NCBI GenBank assembly: GCA_018819265.1
Contig: JAHJQI010000004.1
Span: 1 to 64,000 of the forward strand
Source: Alphaproteobacteria bacterium
GTDB taxonomy: Bacteria > Pseudomonadota > Alphaproteobacteria > Rhizobiales > Hyphomicrobiaceae
Direction of reading: 5' to 3'
DNA: 64,000 nt
Shown: one piece after another, positions 30,118 through 39,850 of the stretch
How the letters are laid out: each line of letters begins with the position of its first letter
How positions within the stretch are numbered: the first letter of the stretch is position 1
Notes under the pieces: generated by a model
What the model was told of the DNA's origin: nothing
Seen by the model: only the letters and a program-made list of their open reading frames with translations
Databases searched by the model: none
Position numbers and translations under genes: made by a program

Positions 30118-31923
30118 ATGACAGAGCACGCCTACGATGTCCTCGCCGGGATCGAGCCCTTCTCCAGGCTCGATTCTGCTGCACGTGCGGCGATCGCCTC
30201 GCATCTCGAAATGCTGAGCATTCCGCGCGGCGACACGCTCGTCCGGCAAGGCGACCCAAGCGACCATCTCTATATCGTCGTGACGGGCCGCTTCTCGGTT
30301 CGCGTTGCCGGCGCCGAAAGCCCCGTCGCGGAAATCGCCGCCGGCCAGCCGGTTGGCGAGATCGCATTCTTTGCCGGCGGCCGGCGCACCGCCACCGTGC
30401 GCGCCGAGCGCGACAGCGTCGTTTTCGCCCTCTCGCGCGCCGACTTCGATAGCCTCGCTGAGGCGATGCCGGACCTTTGGCCGTGCGTCACCCGCACGCT
30501 TGCGACAAGGCTCGCCGAGACGACCGCCAGTCACAACCGGGCACGACAGCCCCGCGTCCACACCGTGCCGAAGACGCTAGCGGTATGCCGCGCCGGCGGC
30601 CGGCCGCTCAATCGCGCGTTTCTGCAAAGCTTCAAGCAACGACTCGCCGGCGCATCGACATTGGTGCTCGATTCTGCGAGCGAAGTCGCCCGCTCGAACG
30701 GCGCGTCATCCTACGCGACCGCCTGCCTCAATGCCGCGCGTTTCAACGACCTCGAGAAGCGCCATTCGCTGATCGTCTACGTCTGTGACGACACCGTTAC
30801 CGCCTGGACCGAGAAAGCGCTGCACCAGGCCGATCACGTCGTCCTCGTCGCCGATGCGGTTGAGCGGCTGCCAGGCAGCGCGACCGTGGTCAACGAACTC
30901 GAAGCCATGGCTGCCTCCCTGCACGAGCCGCACAACATTCGCCTCGCAATCCTTCACCGCAACCGCGCCGACGTCGTCGAAGGGACCGCAGCCTGGGTGG
31001 ACCCGCGCCCGTTCGCCGGCATGCACCATCATCTGGCGGTCGGCGATGCCGGCGACACCGCCCGGCTCCTGCGCTTCATCCGTGGTGAAGCGTTGGGCGT
31101 GGTGGCGTCCGGCGGTGGCGCATTCACGGCAGCCCACGTCGGAATGATCGAGGCACTGCTCGAGGAAGGCTGCGTCATCGACGCCTACGGCGGCACCAGC
31201 GGCGGCGCCGCCATGACGGCAGCTTTCGCCAGCGGCGTCGAGGCCGCGACGGTCGCCCGCCACACTCACGAGATGTTCGTCACGCGCAAGGCCATGGCCC
31301 GCTGGAACTGGCCGCGCTACTCCCTGCTCGACCACACGGTGTTTGACGAATGCCTTGCCGAACTCTATCCCGTATCCGACATCGCCGACCTGTGGGTTCC
31401 CTATTTTGCGGTCTCGACCAACTTGTCGCGTAACGCCCTCCACGTCATCCGGCGCGGCCCGCTGTGGAAGGCGATCCGCGCCTCGGCGGCGATCCCGGCG
31501 TTGTTCCCGCCGGTCTTCGCCGATGGCGAGATGCTGGTCGACGGCTGCCTGATCGACAATGTGCCGCTCGCTCCCATGCGCGCGCTGAAGCGCGGTCCCA
31601 ACATCGTGCTAGACCTCGCCGTCCCCGGACTCGGACGCTGCGATATCGACACATCGACGTTGCCCGCACGCGCCAACCTGATGCGCCAGCTGATGGCGCG
31701 CGGCGGCAATCCGCTGCCGCAGTCTCCAGGCCCGCAGGCGGTGCTGCTGCGAAGCCTTCTGCGTGAGACCCGCAACGTCGAAGACGAACTGGAACCCGGC
31801 GATCAGCTGCTGTCGTTTCCTGTCCCCGAAGGCGCCAGCGTCCTCGATTGGACCAACCATCGGATGCTGCGCTGGGCGGCCTACGATTTCGCCCGCGAGC
31901 AGCTGAAGTTACCTCGCGATTAG
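30118..31923 (+). CDS. cyclic nucleotide-binding domain + patatin-like phospholipase (NTE-like architecture)
   Basis: N-term FSRLDSAARAAIASHLEMLSIPRGDTLVRQGDPSDHLYIVVTGRFSV (cNMP fold); ASGGGAFTAAHVG, GGTSGGA, DGCLIDNVP (patatin). Confidence 0.9.
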   Translation: MTEHAYDVLAGIEPFSRLDSAARAAIASHLEMLSIPRGDTLVRQGDPSDHLYIVVTGRFSVRVAGAESPVAEIAAGQPVGEIAFFAGGRRTATVRAERDSVVFALSRADFDSLAEAMPDLWPCVTRTLATRLAETTASHNRARQPRVHTVPKTLAVCRAGGRPLNRAFLQSFKQRLAGASTLVLDSASEVARSNGASSYATACLNAARFNDLEKRHSLIVYVCDDTVTAWTEKALHQADHVVLVADAVERLPGSATVVNELEAMAASLHEPHNIRLAILHRNRADVVEGTAAWVDPRPFAGMHHHLAVGDAGDTARLLRFIRGEALGVVASGGGAFTAAHVGMIEALLEEGCVIDAYGGTSGGAAMTAAFASGVEAATVARHTHEMFVTRKAMARWNWPRYSLLDHTVFDECLAELYPVSDIADLWVPYFAVSTNLSRNALHVIRRGPLWKAIRASAAIPALFPPVFADGEMLVDGCLIDNVPLAPMRALKRGPNIVLDLAVPGLGRCDIDTSTLPARANLMRQLMARGGNPLPQSPGPQAVLLRSLLRETRNVEDELEPGDQLLSFPVPEGASVLDWTNHRMLRWAAYDFAREQLKLPRD

Positions 31924-31974
31924 AGCAGGAAATCCACCGCCCGCGGCCCGGCTGACTTTTACGCACCTCGCCCT

Positions 31975-33948
31975 TCAAACATCCAGATCCGTCGCGAACG
32001 CCGCGTTGTCCTGGATGAACCGGAACCTCGCTTCCGGCTTCGAACCCATCAGCGCGTTGATCGCGTCGGTGACTTCGGCGCGCTCGGCTTCGGCGATCTC
32101 GACGCGCAACAAAGTGCGCGTGTCCGGATTCATCGTCGTCTCTTTGAGTTGCGCTGCGCTCATCTCGCCGAGGCCCTTGAAGCGGCTGACTTCGATCTTG
32201 GCGTTGGCCTTGAACTCGGACTTCTCCAATTCGGCGCGGTGCGCTTCATCGCGCGCGTAGACCGACTTCGCCCCGTGCGTCAGCTTGAACAGCGGCGGCA
32301 CCGCGAGGAACAGGTGACCGTTGTCGATCAGTTGCGGCATCTGCTGATAGAAGAACGTGATCAGCAGTGAGGCGATGTGCGCCCCGTCGACGTCGGCGTC
32401 GGTCATGATGATGACGCGCTCGTAGCGCAGTTCGGCGTCGTTGTAATGCTTGCCGATACCGACGCCCAGTGCCTGCACCAGATCGGAAAGCTGCTGGTTC
32501 TGCTGTAGTTTCGCTGCCGTCGCGTTGGCGACGTTGAGGATCTTGCCTCTGAGCGGCAGCACGGCCTGCGTTTCGCGCCTGCGCGCGCTCTTCGCCGATC
32601 CGCCAGCCGAGTCGCCTTCGACGATGAAGATTTCCGTACCTTGAGCCGAACGGATGGTGCAGTCCGACAGCTTGCCGGGCAAACGCAGCTTGCGCGTCGC
32701 CGACTGCCGGCTGACTTCCTTTTCGCGGCGCCGCCGCAGCCGGTCCTCGGCCTGCTCGATGGTCCAATCGAGAAGCTTTGTCGCCTGCTGCGGACGATCG
32801 GCAAGCCAATGGTCGAAAGCATCCCTGACCGTGTTTTCGACGATGCGCTGGGCTTCGACGGTGGCGAGCTTGTCTTTCGTCTGCCCCTGGAATTCGGGTT
32901 CGCGTATGAACACCGACAGCATCGAGGCCGCTGTCCCCATGGTGTCCTCGGCGGTGATCTGGGCGGCCTTCTTGTTGCCGGTCAGTTCGCCGTAGTTTCT
33001 GAGACCCTTGGTTAGCGCCTGACGCAGGCCGTTCTCATGCGTGCCGCCTTCGCCGGTCGGGATCGTGTTGCAGTACGAGCGCGAAAATCCGTCTGCGTTG
33101 CTGATCCACGCGACCGCCCATTCGACAGAGCCGTGCCCGCCGTCTTTTTCGACGCGCCCCGCGAACGGTTCGCTCGCAACCTGCGTCGAACCATTGATCG
33201 TCTCGGCCAGATAGTCCTTCAGCCCGCCGGGGAAATGGAACACCGCTTCGGCCGGCGTATCGCCGATGATGATCGAAGGATCGCACGACCAGCGGATCTC
33301 GACGCCGCCGAACAGATAGGCCTTCGAGCGCGCCATCGTGAACAGCCGCGCCGGCTTGAACGTCGCGCCCTTGCCGAAAATCTGCTCGTCCGGGTGAAAG
33401 CGCACTTTCGTGCCGCGCCGGTTCTTGATCGCCCCGAGATTTTCGAGTTTGCCCTGCGGCACCCCGCGCGAGAAGCGCATTCGGTAGAGCTGCTGGCCGC
33501 GCGCCACTTCCACTTCGACATCGTCCGACAAGGCATTGACGACCGAGACGCCGACGCCGTGCAGGCCGCCGGAGGTCTGGTAGGCCTTGCCGTCGAATTT
33601 GCCGCCGGAGTGCAGCGTCGTCATGATCACTTCGAGCGCCGACTTCGTTTTGAATTTGGGATGCGAGTCGACCGGGATGCCGCGGCCGTTGTCGGCGACG
33701 CTCAGATAGCCGTCGGCTCCCAGATGCACCTCGATCCAGTCCGCGTGCCCGGCCACCGCTTCGTCCATCGAGTTGTCGATGACTTCGGCGAACAGATGAT
33801 GCAGCGACTTCTCGTCGGTGCCGCCGATATACATGCCGGGTCGCCGCCGGACAGGTTCGAGACCCTCCAGGACTTCGATGTCGGCGGCGGTATAGTCTTC
33901 TTCCGCGCCGAAAGGCTTGCGGCCGCGTGGAGGTGTTTTTGTGGTCAA
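31975..33948 (-). CDS. parE: DNA topoisomerase IV subunit B
   Basis: GHKL ATPase (EVIDNSMDEAVAGHA, DNGRGIPVDSHPK), EGDSAGGSAKSARRRETQAVLPLRGKILNV, IMTDADVDGAHIASLL. Confidence 0.96.
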   Translation of the reverse strand: MTTKTPPRGRKPFGAEEDYTAADIEVLEGLEPVRRRPGMYIGGTDEKSLHHLFAEVIDNSMDEAVAGHADWIEVHLGADGYLSVADNGRGIPVDSHPKFKTKSALEVIMTTLHSGGKFDGKAYQTSGGLHGVGVSVVNALSDDVEVEVARGQQLYRMRFSRGVPQGKLENLGAIKNRRGTKVRFHPDEQIFGKGATFKPARLFTMARSKAYLFGGVEIRWSCDPSIIIGDTPAEAVFHFPGGLKDYLAETINGSTQVASEPFAGRVEKDGGHGSVEWAVAWISNADGFSRSYCNTIPTGEGGTHENGLRQALTKGLRNYGELTGNKKAAQITAEDTMGTAASMLSVFIREPEFQGQTKDKLATVEAQRIVENTVRDAFDHWLADRPQQATKLLDWTIEQAEDRLRRRREKEVSRQSATRKLRLPGKLSDCTIRSAQGTEIFIVEGDSAGGSAKSARRRETQAVLPLRGKILNVANATAAKLQQNQQLSDLVQALGVGIGKHYNDAELRYERVIIMTDADVDGAHIASLLITFFYQQMPQLIDNGHLFLAVPPLFKLTHGAKSVYARDEAHRAELEKSEFKANAKIEVSRFKGLGEMSAAQLKETTMNPDTRTLLRVEIAEAERAEVTDAINALMGSKPEARFRFIQDNAAFATDLDV

Positions 33949-34205
33949 TGTCTTAATCGGGGTTGCGAAGAGATCGCTGGGTTGCGGTTTGCCATTCGCT
34001 TCTATCCCGCTTCGGTTGTTTCACGTTGGCGTGTTTCAGGCCGACGCGCGACAACTGGCAGAGGGCCAATGCGAATCTCTTGTTCGAGTTTGGAGACGCC
34101 TGGGTGCCACGCGGCGTGCATCCTTGGCAAGGCCTTGACGGACACGGTTCGCGCGCATTCTGCGTTGTCGGCCGGTCGTCTTGGCATAGCGGCGGCTCGA
34201 TTAAG

Positions 34206-35288
34206 TCACAGCGCAACCGGAACGTTGTCGATCAGCCGCGTACGCCCCAGCCATGCCGCGCCGAGAACGCGTCCCGGCCGGCCCGCGTCGACATCGTAGG
34301 GCTCCAGCGTTTCCGCGTCGCGCACTTCGACATAGTCGACTTTCGCGAAGCCGAGTGTCAGGAGCCGCATTTGCGCCGCCGCTTTCAGGTGCGCGATACT
34401 TGCCCCGCTGGCCGCCGCATGGGCGACCTCGTTCAACACGAGGTTGAGGTTCGGCGCGATCGCCCGTTCGGTCTCGCTCAGATAGGCGTTGCGCGAGGAT
34501 AGCGCCAGTCCGTCCTTCTCGCGAACCGTCTGAACGCCGACGACTTCGAGGTTCATATCGAGATCGCGCGCCAGCTGCCTGACGACGATGAGCTGTTGAT
34601 AGTCCTTTTCCCCGAAAACGGCCAAATCGGGCCGCACCTGGTTGAAGAGCTTGGCGACGACCGTTGCGACCCCGCCGAAGAAATGCGGCCTGAAGTCGGT
34701 TTCGAGACCGCCGGCCGCACGTCCCGGTTTGACTCCGGTCGAGAAACCGTCCGGATACATTTCTTCGAGGCTCGGCATCCATACGAGATCGACGCCGAGT
34801 GCGCTGAGTTGTTTCAGGTCGGCCTCTTCGTTGCGCGGATAGCGCTCGAGATCCTCGTTCGGCGCGAACTGCGTCGGGTTGACAAAGATGGACACGACCG
34901 TGCGATCCGCGCTCGCTTTGGCTTTTTCCACAAGAGCGATGTGGCCCTCGTGCAGCGCCCCCATTGTCGCCACCAGCGCGATCCTCTCATTCTTCGCGCG
35001 CCACGCCGCGGTTGCCTTGCGCAGATCGTCCCCGGTCCGCACAGTTTCGGTTTTCGCGGCGCGGGCCTTCGCGGCAGCCGGTTTTCCGGGGCTTTTCGCG
35101 ACAGCCTTGGCAGCCGTCTTTGGCTTGGCGGGTGTCTGGCCCGGCGTCTGGCCCGGTGTCTGGGCCGGTGTCTGGGCGGGTGATTTGGCCGGCGCGCCGG
35201 CCTTGCCGGTCGCGGCCTTGCCGCCTGTTGCGGCAGACTTTTTGCGCGGTGCAGGTTTGCCTTCCGGGCGTTTGGGCGTTTCGGCCAC
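34206..35288 (-). CDS. panC: pantothenate synthetase with Lys/Ala/Pro-rich N-terminal extension
   Basis: ALVATMGALHEGHIALVEKAK, SIFVNPTQFAPNEDLERYPR, FGEKDYQQL, LALSSRNAYLS; GTG start at 35288 with AGGAG upstream. Confidence 0.95.
   Translation of the reverse strand: MAETPKRPEGKPAPRKKSAATGGKAATGKAGAPAKSPAQTPAQTPGQTPGQTPAKPKTAAKAVAKSPGKPAAAKARAAKTETVRTGDDLRKATAAWRAKNERIALVATMGALHEGHIALVEKAKASADRTVVSIFVNPTQFAPNEDLERYPRNEEADLKQLSALGVDLVWMPSLEEMYPDGFSTGVKPGRAAGGLETDFRPHFFGGVATVVAKLFNQVRPDLAVFGEKDYQQLIVVRQLARDLDMNLEVVGVQTVREKDGLALSSRNAYLSETERAIAPNLNLVLNEVAHAAASGASIAHLKAAAQMRLLTLGFAKVDYVEVRDAETLEPYDVDAGRPGRVLGAAWLGRTRLIDNVPVAL
35131..35178. repeat. 4 x 12-bp in-frame tandem repeat in panC extension (QTPG/QTPA)
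   Basis: ggtgtctggccc, ggcgtctggccc, ggtgtctgggcc, ggtgtctgggcg. Confidence 0.93.
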
Positions 35289-35400
35289 GTCAATTTCTCC
35301 TGGTTTGGCGACTCGCCATGCTCTGGTGCACACCTAATATGATAATGATGAGCCTGTCTTTGAGTCGTCTGTGTTGATTGCAAAAATCCGAAGGGACGAC

Positions 35401-38400
35401 ATGGCCGCAGTGGATAATACCGACCTCGATGATTTCGAGCCGTTCGTGCGCGGCCTCGATGCCGGGCCTCCGCGCGATGAGTTTGCAGATTACCACCTGA
35501 TCGACGAGAATCGCCTTGTCGCAGGACTGACCGAGCGCGCCGTTTATACCGAGGCCGAACGCCGCCGCACCGGCGAAATCGCCCGTCAGTTGATCCATGC
35601 CGCCCGGTCCAGCCGCCACGAATACGCCGGCGTCGACGCCTTCATGCGCGAATACGATCTCTCCAGCGAGGAGGGCGTCATTCTCATGTGCCTGGCCGAA
35701 TCGCTGCTGCGCATCCCCGATTCGGAAACCGCCGACCAGCTCATCGCCGAGCGCATCGGCCAGGGCGCCTGGGACAAGCACCTGGGTCATTCCGACAGCC
35801 TGTTCGTCAACGCTTCGACCTGGGGGTTGCTCCTCACCGGCCACATCGTCAAGTTGAACGCCCCTGGAAAGATCAAGGCCGTCGACGCCTTGAAGCGTCT
35901 CGTCGTCCGCTCCGGCGAACCCGTCATTCGTCAGGCCATGAAGCAGGCGGTCCGCCTGCTCGGCGATCAGTTCGTGTTCGGCCGCACCATCCAGGATGCC
36001 TTGAAGCGCGCGGAAAACTATGAAAAACGCGGCTATCTGTTCTCTTACGACATGCTCGGCGAAGCCGCCCGCACGCATGCCGACGCCGACCGCTACGCCA
36101 CCCGATACATGGACGCGCTGATGGCGATCGCGCGTTCGGCAGGCCCCTTGATGACCAAGCACCCCGACGCGCTGATGCGCCGGCCGGGCCTCTCGATCAA
36201 GCTCTCGGCCCTGCACCCCCGCTTCGAACCGGGCAAGGAGTTCCGCCTTGCCAGCGAACTGATGCCGACGCTGACGAAGCTTCTGCGCGCAGCCTGCGCG
36301 CAAGGCATCCCCGTCACCCTCGATGCCGAGGAGCAGGACCGCATGGATCTGCTGGCGGCGGTCTTCGCGCACGCCTACATGAACCCCGCGCTGAACAACT
36401 GGCACGGTCTTGGCATCGCGGTGCAGGCCTATTCGAAGCGCGCCATCCCGATGCTGCGCTGGTTACGCCAGCTCGCAGAGCGCAAGGGCAAGCGGATCCC
36501 CGTCCGCCTCGTCAAGGGCGCCTATTGGGACAGCGAGATCAAGTGGGCGCAGGAGCGGGGCCTCGAAAACTATCCGGTCTTCACCCGCAAGCTGCACACT
36601 GATGTCTCTTATCTCGCCTGCGTTCGCATGCTGCAATCCGACCGCAAGGCGTTCTTCCCGAGCTATGCGACGCACAACGCGCACACTCTTGCCGCAGCCT
36701 ACGTCGCCACCGGCAACCACCCCTATGAGTTCCAGCGCCTGCACGGCATGGGCGAAGCGCTCTACGATGCCGTTGTCGGCCCCGACAAGCTCGCCATCCC
36801 CTGCCGCGTCTACGCGCCCGTCGGCGGGCACGAGGATCTTCTCCCCTATCTCGTCCGCCGCCTGCTGGAGAACGGCGCCAATACGTCGTTCGTCAATCGC
36901 CTCGCCCACGACGACGGCCCGGTGTCCGAACTCGTCCGCGATCCGATCCTGGCCGTCGAGCAGGAACGCGCCACCGGCACCGACGCCCTCACGATTCCGC
37001 GCCCGCGCGACATTCACCTGCCCGTGCGCCGCGCCAGCGCCGGCCTCGCCTTGTCCGAGCCCGCCGTCAGGAATGGGCTCTACGCGGCAATGGACGAAGC
37101 CTTGGCCGAGCCGTTTGCCGCCGCCCCGATCGTTGCTGGAGAGGCGCGCATCGGCCTCAATGGCGGTGAATTCCAGTTCCTGCCGCACGACCGGCGCCAA
37201 CGCCTCGGCAAGGTCACCAATAGCCGGATCGAGGATGTCCGTGACGCAGTCACGGCGGCGGCAGCCTTTGCCCACGCCTGGGAAACGACACCGGCGTCCG
37301 ACCGTGCTGCGCATCTCGAGCGCACCGCGGAATTCTTCGAACGCGACCGCGCCCGCCTGATGGCGCTCATCATCCGCGAGAGCGGCAAGACGCTCACCGC
37401 CGCCCACGACGAAATCCGCGAAGCTGTCGATTTCCTTCGCTACTATGCGGGCGAAGCCCGGCGTCTGTTCACGGCCCCGGTGGGGTTGAACAGTCCCACC
37501 GGTGAAACCAACACGCTGATGCTGCGCGGCCGTGGCGTCTTCGCGTCGATCTGCCCGTGGAACTTCCCCATCGCGATTTTTACCGGCCAGGCAGCAGCCG
37601 CCATCGCAGCGGGCAATCCGGTGATCGCCAAGCCAGCGGAACAGACGCCGCTGACGGCCTTTGCCGCCGCCGAACTCTTCCTCGAGGCCGGGCTGCCCAC
37701 CCCCGTTCTGCAGCTTCTTCCAGGCGACGGCGCGATCGGCGAGGCCCTCGTCCGCGATCCCCGGATCGCCGGCGTCGTCTTTACCGGCTCGACGGAAACC
37801 GCCTGGTCAATCCAGCGCACGCTGGCCGAGCGCCGCGGCCCGATAGTCCCCTTTATAGCCGAGACGGGGGGCATCAATGCCATGATCGCCGACTCCACCT
37901 CGTTGCCCGAACAGGTGGTCCGTGACGCCGTCCGCTCGGCCTTCGACAGCGCCGGACAGAGGTGTTCGGCAACGCGGGTTCTGTTCCTTCACGACGATAT
38001 CGCCGCACAGACCATTTCGATGCTGGCCGGCGCCGTCACCGCACTCGAAATCGGCGACCCGATGGATTTCGCAACCGACATCGGCCCGGTCATCGACGAA
38101 GTCTCCCAGGACCAGCTCGACGCCCACAAACTGGCGATGAACCGCACCTGCCGCGAGATCGTCGACTGCCCGCTTCCGGAAGCCTGCCGCAATGGCTCCT
38201 ACGTGACGCCCGCCGCATACGAAATCGAGTCGCTCGACGTCTTGAAGCGCGAGATGTTCGGCCCCGTCCTGCACGTCGTCAGGTATGCTCCCGGCCATCT
38301 CGACCGCGTCGTCGCGGCGATCAACGACCAGGGCTACGGCCTGACGCTGGGCCTGCACAGCCGCATTCTCGGCGTCGCCGACTACGTTGCGAAGAATGCC

Positions 38401-38628
38401 CGCGTCGGCAATCTCTACGTCAACCGCAACCAGATCGGCGCAATGGTCGGCGTGCAACCGTTCGGCGGCGAGGGGCTGTCGGGAACCGGCCCGAAGGCGG
38501 GCGGTCCCAATTACCTGATGCGCTTTGCAACCGAACGCGTGCGAACCACCGACATCACTGCGACCGGGGGCAACCTCGATCTCCTGCGCGCCGCCGTCGA
38601 GGAGCCGCTGCCGCCCGACGCCGACTAG
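35401..38628 (+). CDS. putA: bifunctional proline dehydrogenase / L-glutamate gamma-semialdehyde dehydrogenase
   Basis: RLVKGAYWDSEIKWAQERGLENYPVFTRK; SICPWNFPIAIFTGQ; FTGSTETAW; AETGGINAMI; SAFDSAGQRCSA; no N-terminal ribbon-helix-helix seen. Confidence 0.96.
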   Translation: MAAVDNTDLDDFEPFVRGLDAGPPRDEFADYHLIDENRLVAGLTERAVYTEAERRRTGEIARQLIHAARSSRHEYAGVDAFMREYDLSSEEGVILMCLAESLLRIPDSETADQLIAERIGQGAWDKHLGHSDSLFVNASTWGLLLTGHIVKLNAPGKIKAVDALKRLVVRSGEPVIRQAMKQAVRLLGDQFVFGRTIQDALKRAENYEKRGYLFSYDMLGEAARTHADADRYATRYMDALMAIARSAGPLMTKHPDALMRRPGLSIKLSALHPRFEPGKEFRLASELMPTLTKLLRAACAQGIPVTLDAEEQDRMDLLAAVFAHAYMNPALNNWHGLGIAVQAYSKRAIPMLRWLRQLAERKGKRIPVRLVKGAYWDSEIKWAQERGLENYPVFTRKLHTDVSYLACVRMLQSDRKAFFPSYATHNAHTLAAAYVATGNHPYEFQRLHGMGEALYDAVVGPDKLAIPCRVYAPVGGHEDLLPYLVRRLLENGANTSFVNRLAHDDGPVSELVRDPILAVEQERATGTDALTIPRPRDIHLPVRRASAGLALSEPAVRNGLYAAMDEALAEPFAAAPIVAGEARIGLNGGEFQFLPHDRRQRLGKVTNSRIEDVRDAVTAAAAFAHAWETTPASDRAAHLERTAEFFERDRARLMALIIRESGKTLTAAHDEIREAVDFLRYYAGEARRLFTAPVGLNSPTGETNTLMLRGRGVFASICPWNFPIAIFTGQAAAAIAAGNPVIAKPAEQTPLTAFAAAELFLEAGLPTPVLQLLPGDGAIGEALVRDPRIAGVVFTGSTETAWSIQRTLAERRGPIVPFIAETGGINAMIADSTSLPEQVVRDAVRSAFDSAGQRCSATRVLFLHDDIAAQTISMLAGAVTALEIGDPMDFATDIGPVIDEVSQDQLDAHKLAMNRTCREIVDCPLPEACRNGSYVTPAAYEIESLDVLKREMFGPVLHVVRYAPGHLDRVVAAINDQGYGLTLGLHSRILGVADYVAKNARVGNLYVNRNQIGAMVGVQPFGGEGLSGTGPKAGGPNYLMRFATERVRTTDITATGGNLDLLRAAVEEPLPPDAD

Positions 38629-38702
38629 TACCGCCGATCAGAAGTCCCTGTGTCGTATTAGTCAACCGCTTTCAGGGACTACTGATCGAAAAGCGGTACT
38701 AG
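38625..38702. repeat. palindromic intergenic element A
   Basis: CTAGTACCGC (38625-38634) ... GCGGTACTAG (38693-38702); internal CGATCAGAAGTCCCTG pairs with CAGGGACTACTGATCG. Confidence 0.92.
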
Positions 38703-38715
38703 ATTCAATGTTTTA

Positions 38716-38792
38716 CTAGTACCCTCTGCTTTCAGAAGTTCGTCAAGGTGGTTGCCGCGTTTGACTCACGAACTTCTGACAGCGGGTACTAG
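38716..38792. repeat. palindromic intergenic element B
   Basis: CTAGTACCC (38716-) ... GGGTACTAG (38784-38792); internal TCAGAAGTTCGT pairs with ACGAACTTCTGA. Confidence 0.92.
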
Positions 38793-38932
38793 GTGCCTGC
38801 CCCAACACGACCTCGGAAAGTGTTGGCAAAGCCCGGCCCTCTGAGGCTCGTTGGCAATTTCAAGGTTGCACCATCTTGTCGCCGTCGCCATCTTTGATCA
38901 TCGGCGCAACGCGCTAGGGCCCAGGAAACGCG

Positions 38933-39739
38933 ATGTCTTCGAAGAAGGACGATCAGGAGCGGCGCAGGATCGCGGACGCGGAGGCACCCGTGCAACCCCA
39001 GCATGCCGGCCATGCTTTCGGGTCGCCGGCAACGCGCGCGGACGCTCCGCCCGCCGCCAACCGCTCCAGCACCGATGAGATTGCCGACTTCCTCGCCAAG
39101 GTGAAGTCGCTCGGCCCCCGGACGGGATCCGGAGCCGGCCGCCTGATCTTCGCCATGGACGCCACTATGAGCCGCCAGCCCACCTGGGACATGGCGCTCG
39201 GCCTGCAATCGGAAATGTTTGCAGCCGTCCGCGACGTCGGCGGTCTCGACGTGCAGCTCATCTATTTTCGCGGATTTGGCGAATGCCGCGCCTCCAAGTG
39301 GGTATCGAACCCGATGGCCCTGCAGCGCCTGATGACCGGGATCAACTGCCAGGGCGGACAGACCCAGATTGGCAAGGTGCTGACCCATGCCCGCAACGAA
39401 GCCGGCAAAGGCAAGGTCGATGCCCTCGTCTATGTCGGCGACGCCATGGAGGAGAATATCGACACGCTCTGCGCACGCGCTGGCGAACTCGGTCTGCTTG
39501 GTGTTCCGATGTTTCTCTTCCAGGAGGGCCATCACGGCGTCGCCGAGCGCTCGTTCAAGGAACTGGCCCGCCTGACGAAGGGCGCATGGTGCCGTTTCGA
39601 CGCAGGTTCGGCCGCCCAACTGCGCGAACTCCTCACCGCTGTCGCCGTTTACGCTTCCGGCGGGCGCGACGCCCTGCGGCGGCTGGCTTCGGGGCGTGGG
39701 GCACGGCTTCTGCTTGAGCAGCTCGAACGAAAGCCCTGA
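38933..39739 (+). CDS. VWA-like hypothetical protein
   Basis: RLIFAMDATMSRQPTWDMA (MIDAS-like), QLIYFRGFGECRASKW, DALVYVGDAMEENID. Confidence 0.65.
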   Translation: MSSKKDDQERRRIADAEAPVQPQHAGHAFGSPATRADAPPAANRSSTDEIADFLAKVKSLGPRTGSGAGRLIFAMDATMSRQPTWDMALGLQSEMFAAVRDVGGLDVQLIYFRGFGECRASKWVSNPMALQRLMTGINCQGGQTQIGKVLTHARNEAGKGKVDALVYVGDAMEENIDTLCARAGELGLLGVPMFLFQEGHHGVAERSFKELARLTKGAWCRFDAGSAAQLRELLTAVAVYASGGRDALRRLASGRGARLLLEQLERKP

Positions 39740-39850
39740 CAGGAACCATCGCCTCATAAACTGGCCCGGCGCGCGCAAGATCGGGTAGGATCGGGAATGC
39801 CCTGAACCCGTCCTGCTGCGAAGATCGCCAAAGAGAGCCGACGCGCTGAT

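Noticed and set aside
35401-38628. PutA as autogenous transcriptional repressor
   Set aside because: No N-terminal ribbon-helix-helix segment visible, so only the two enzymatic domains are called
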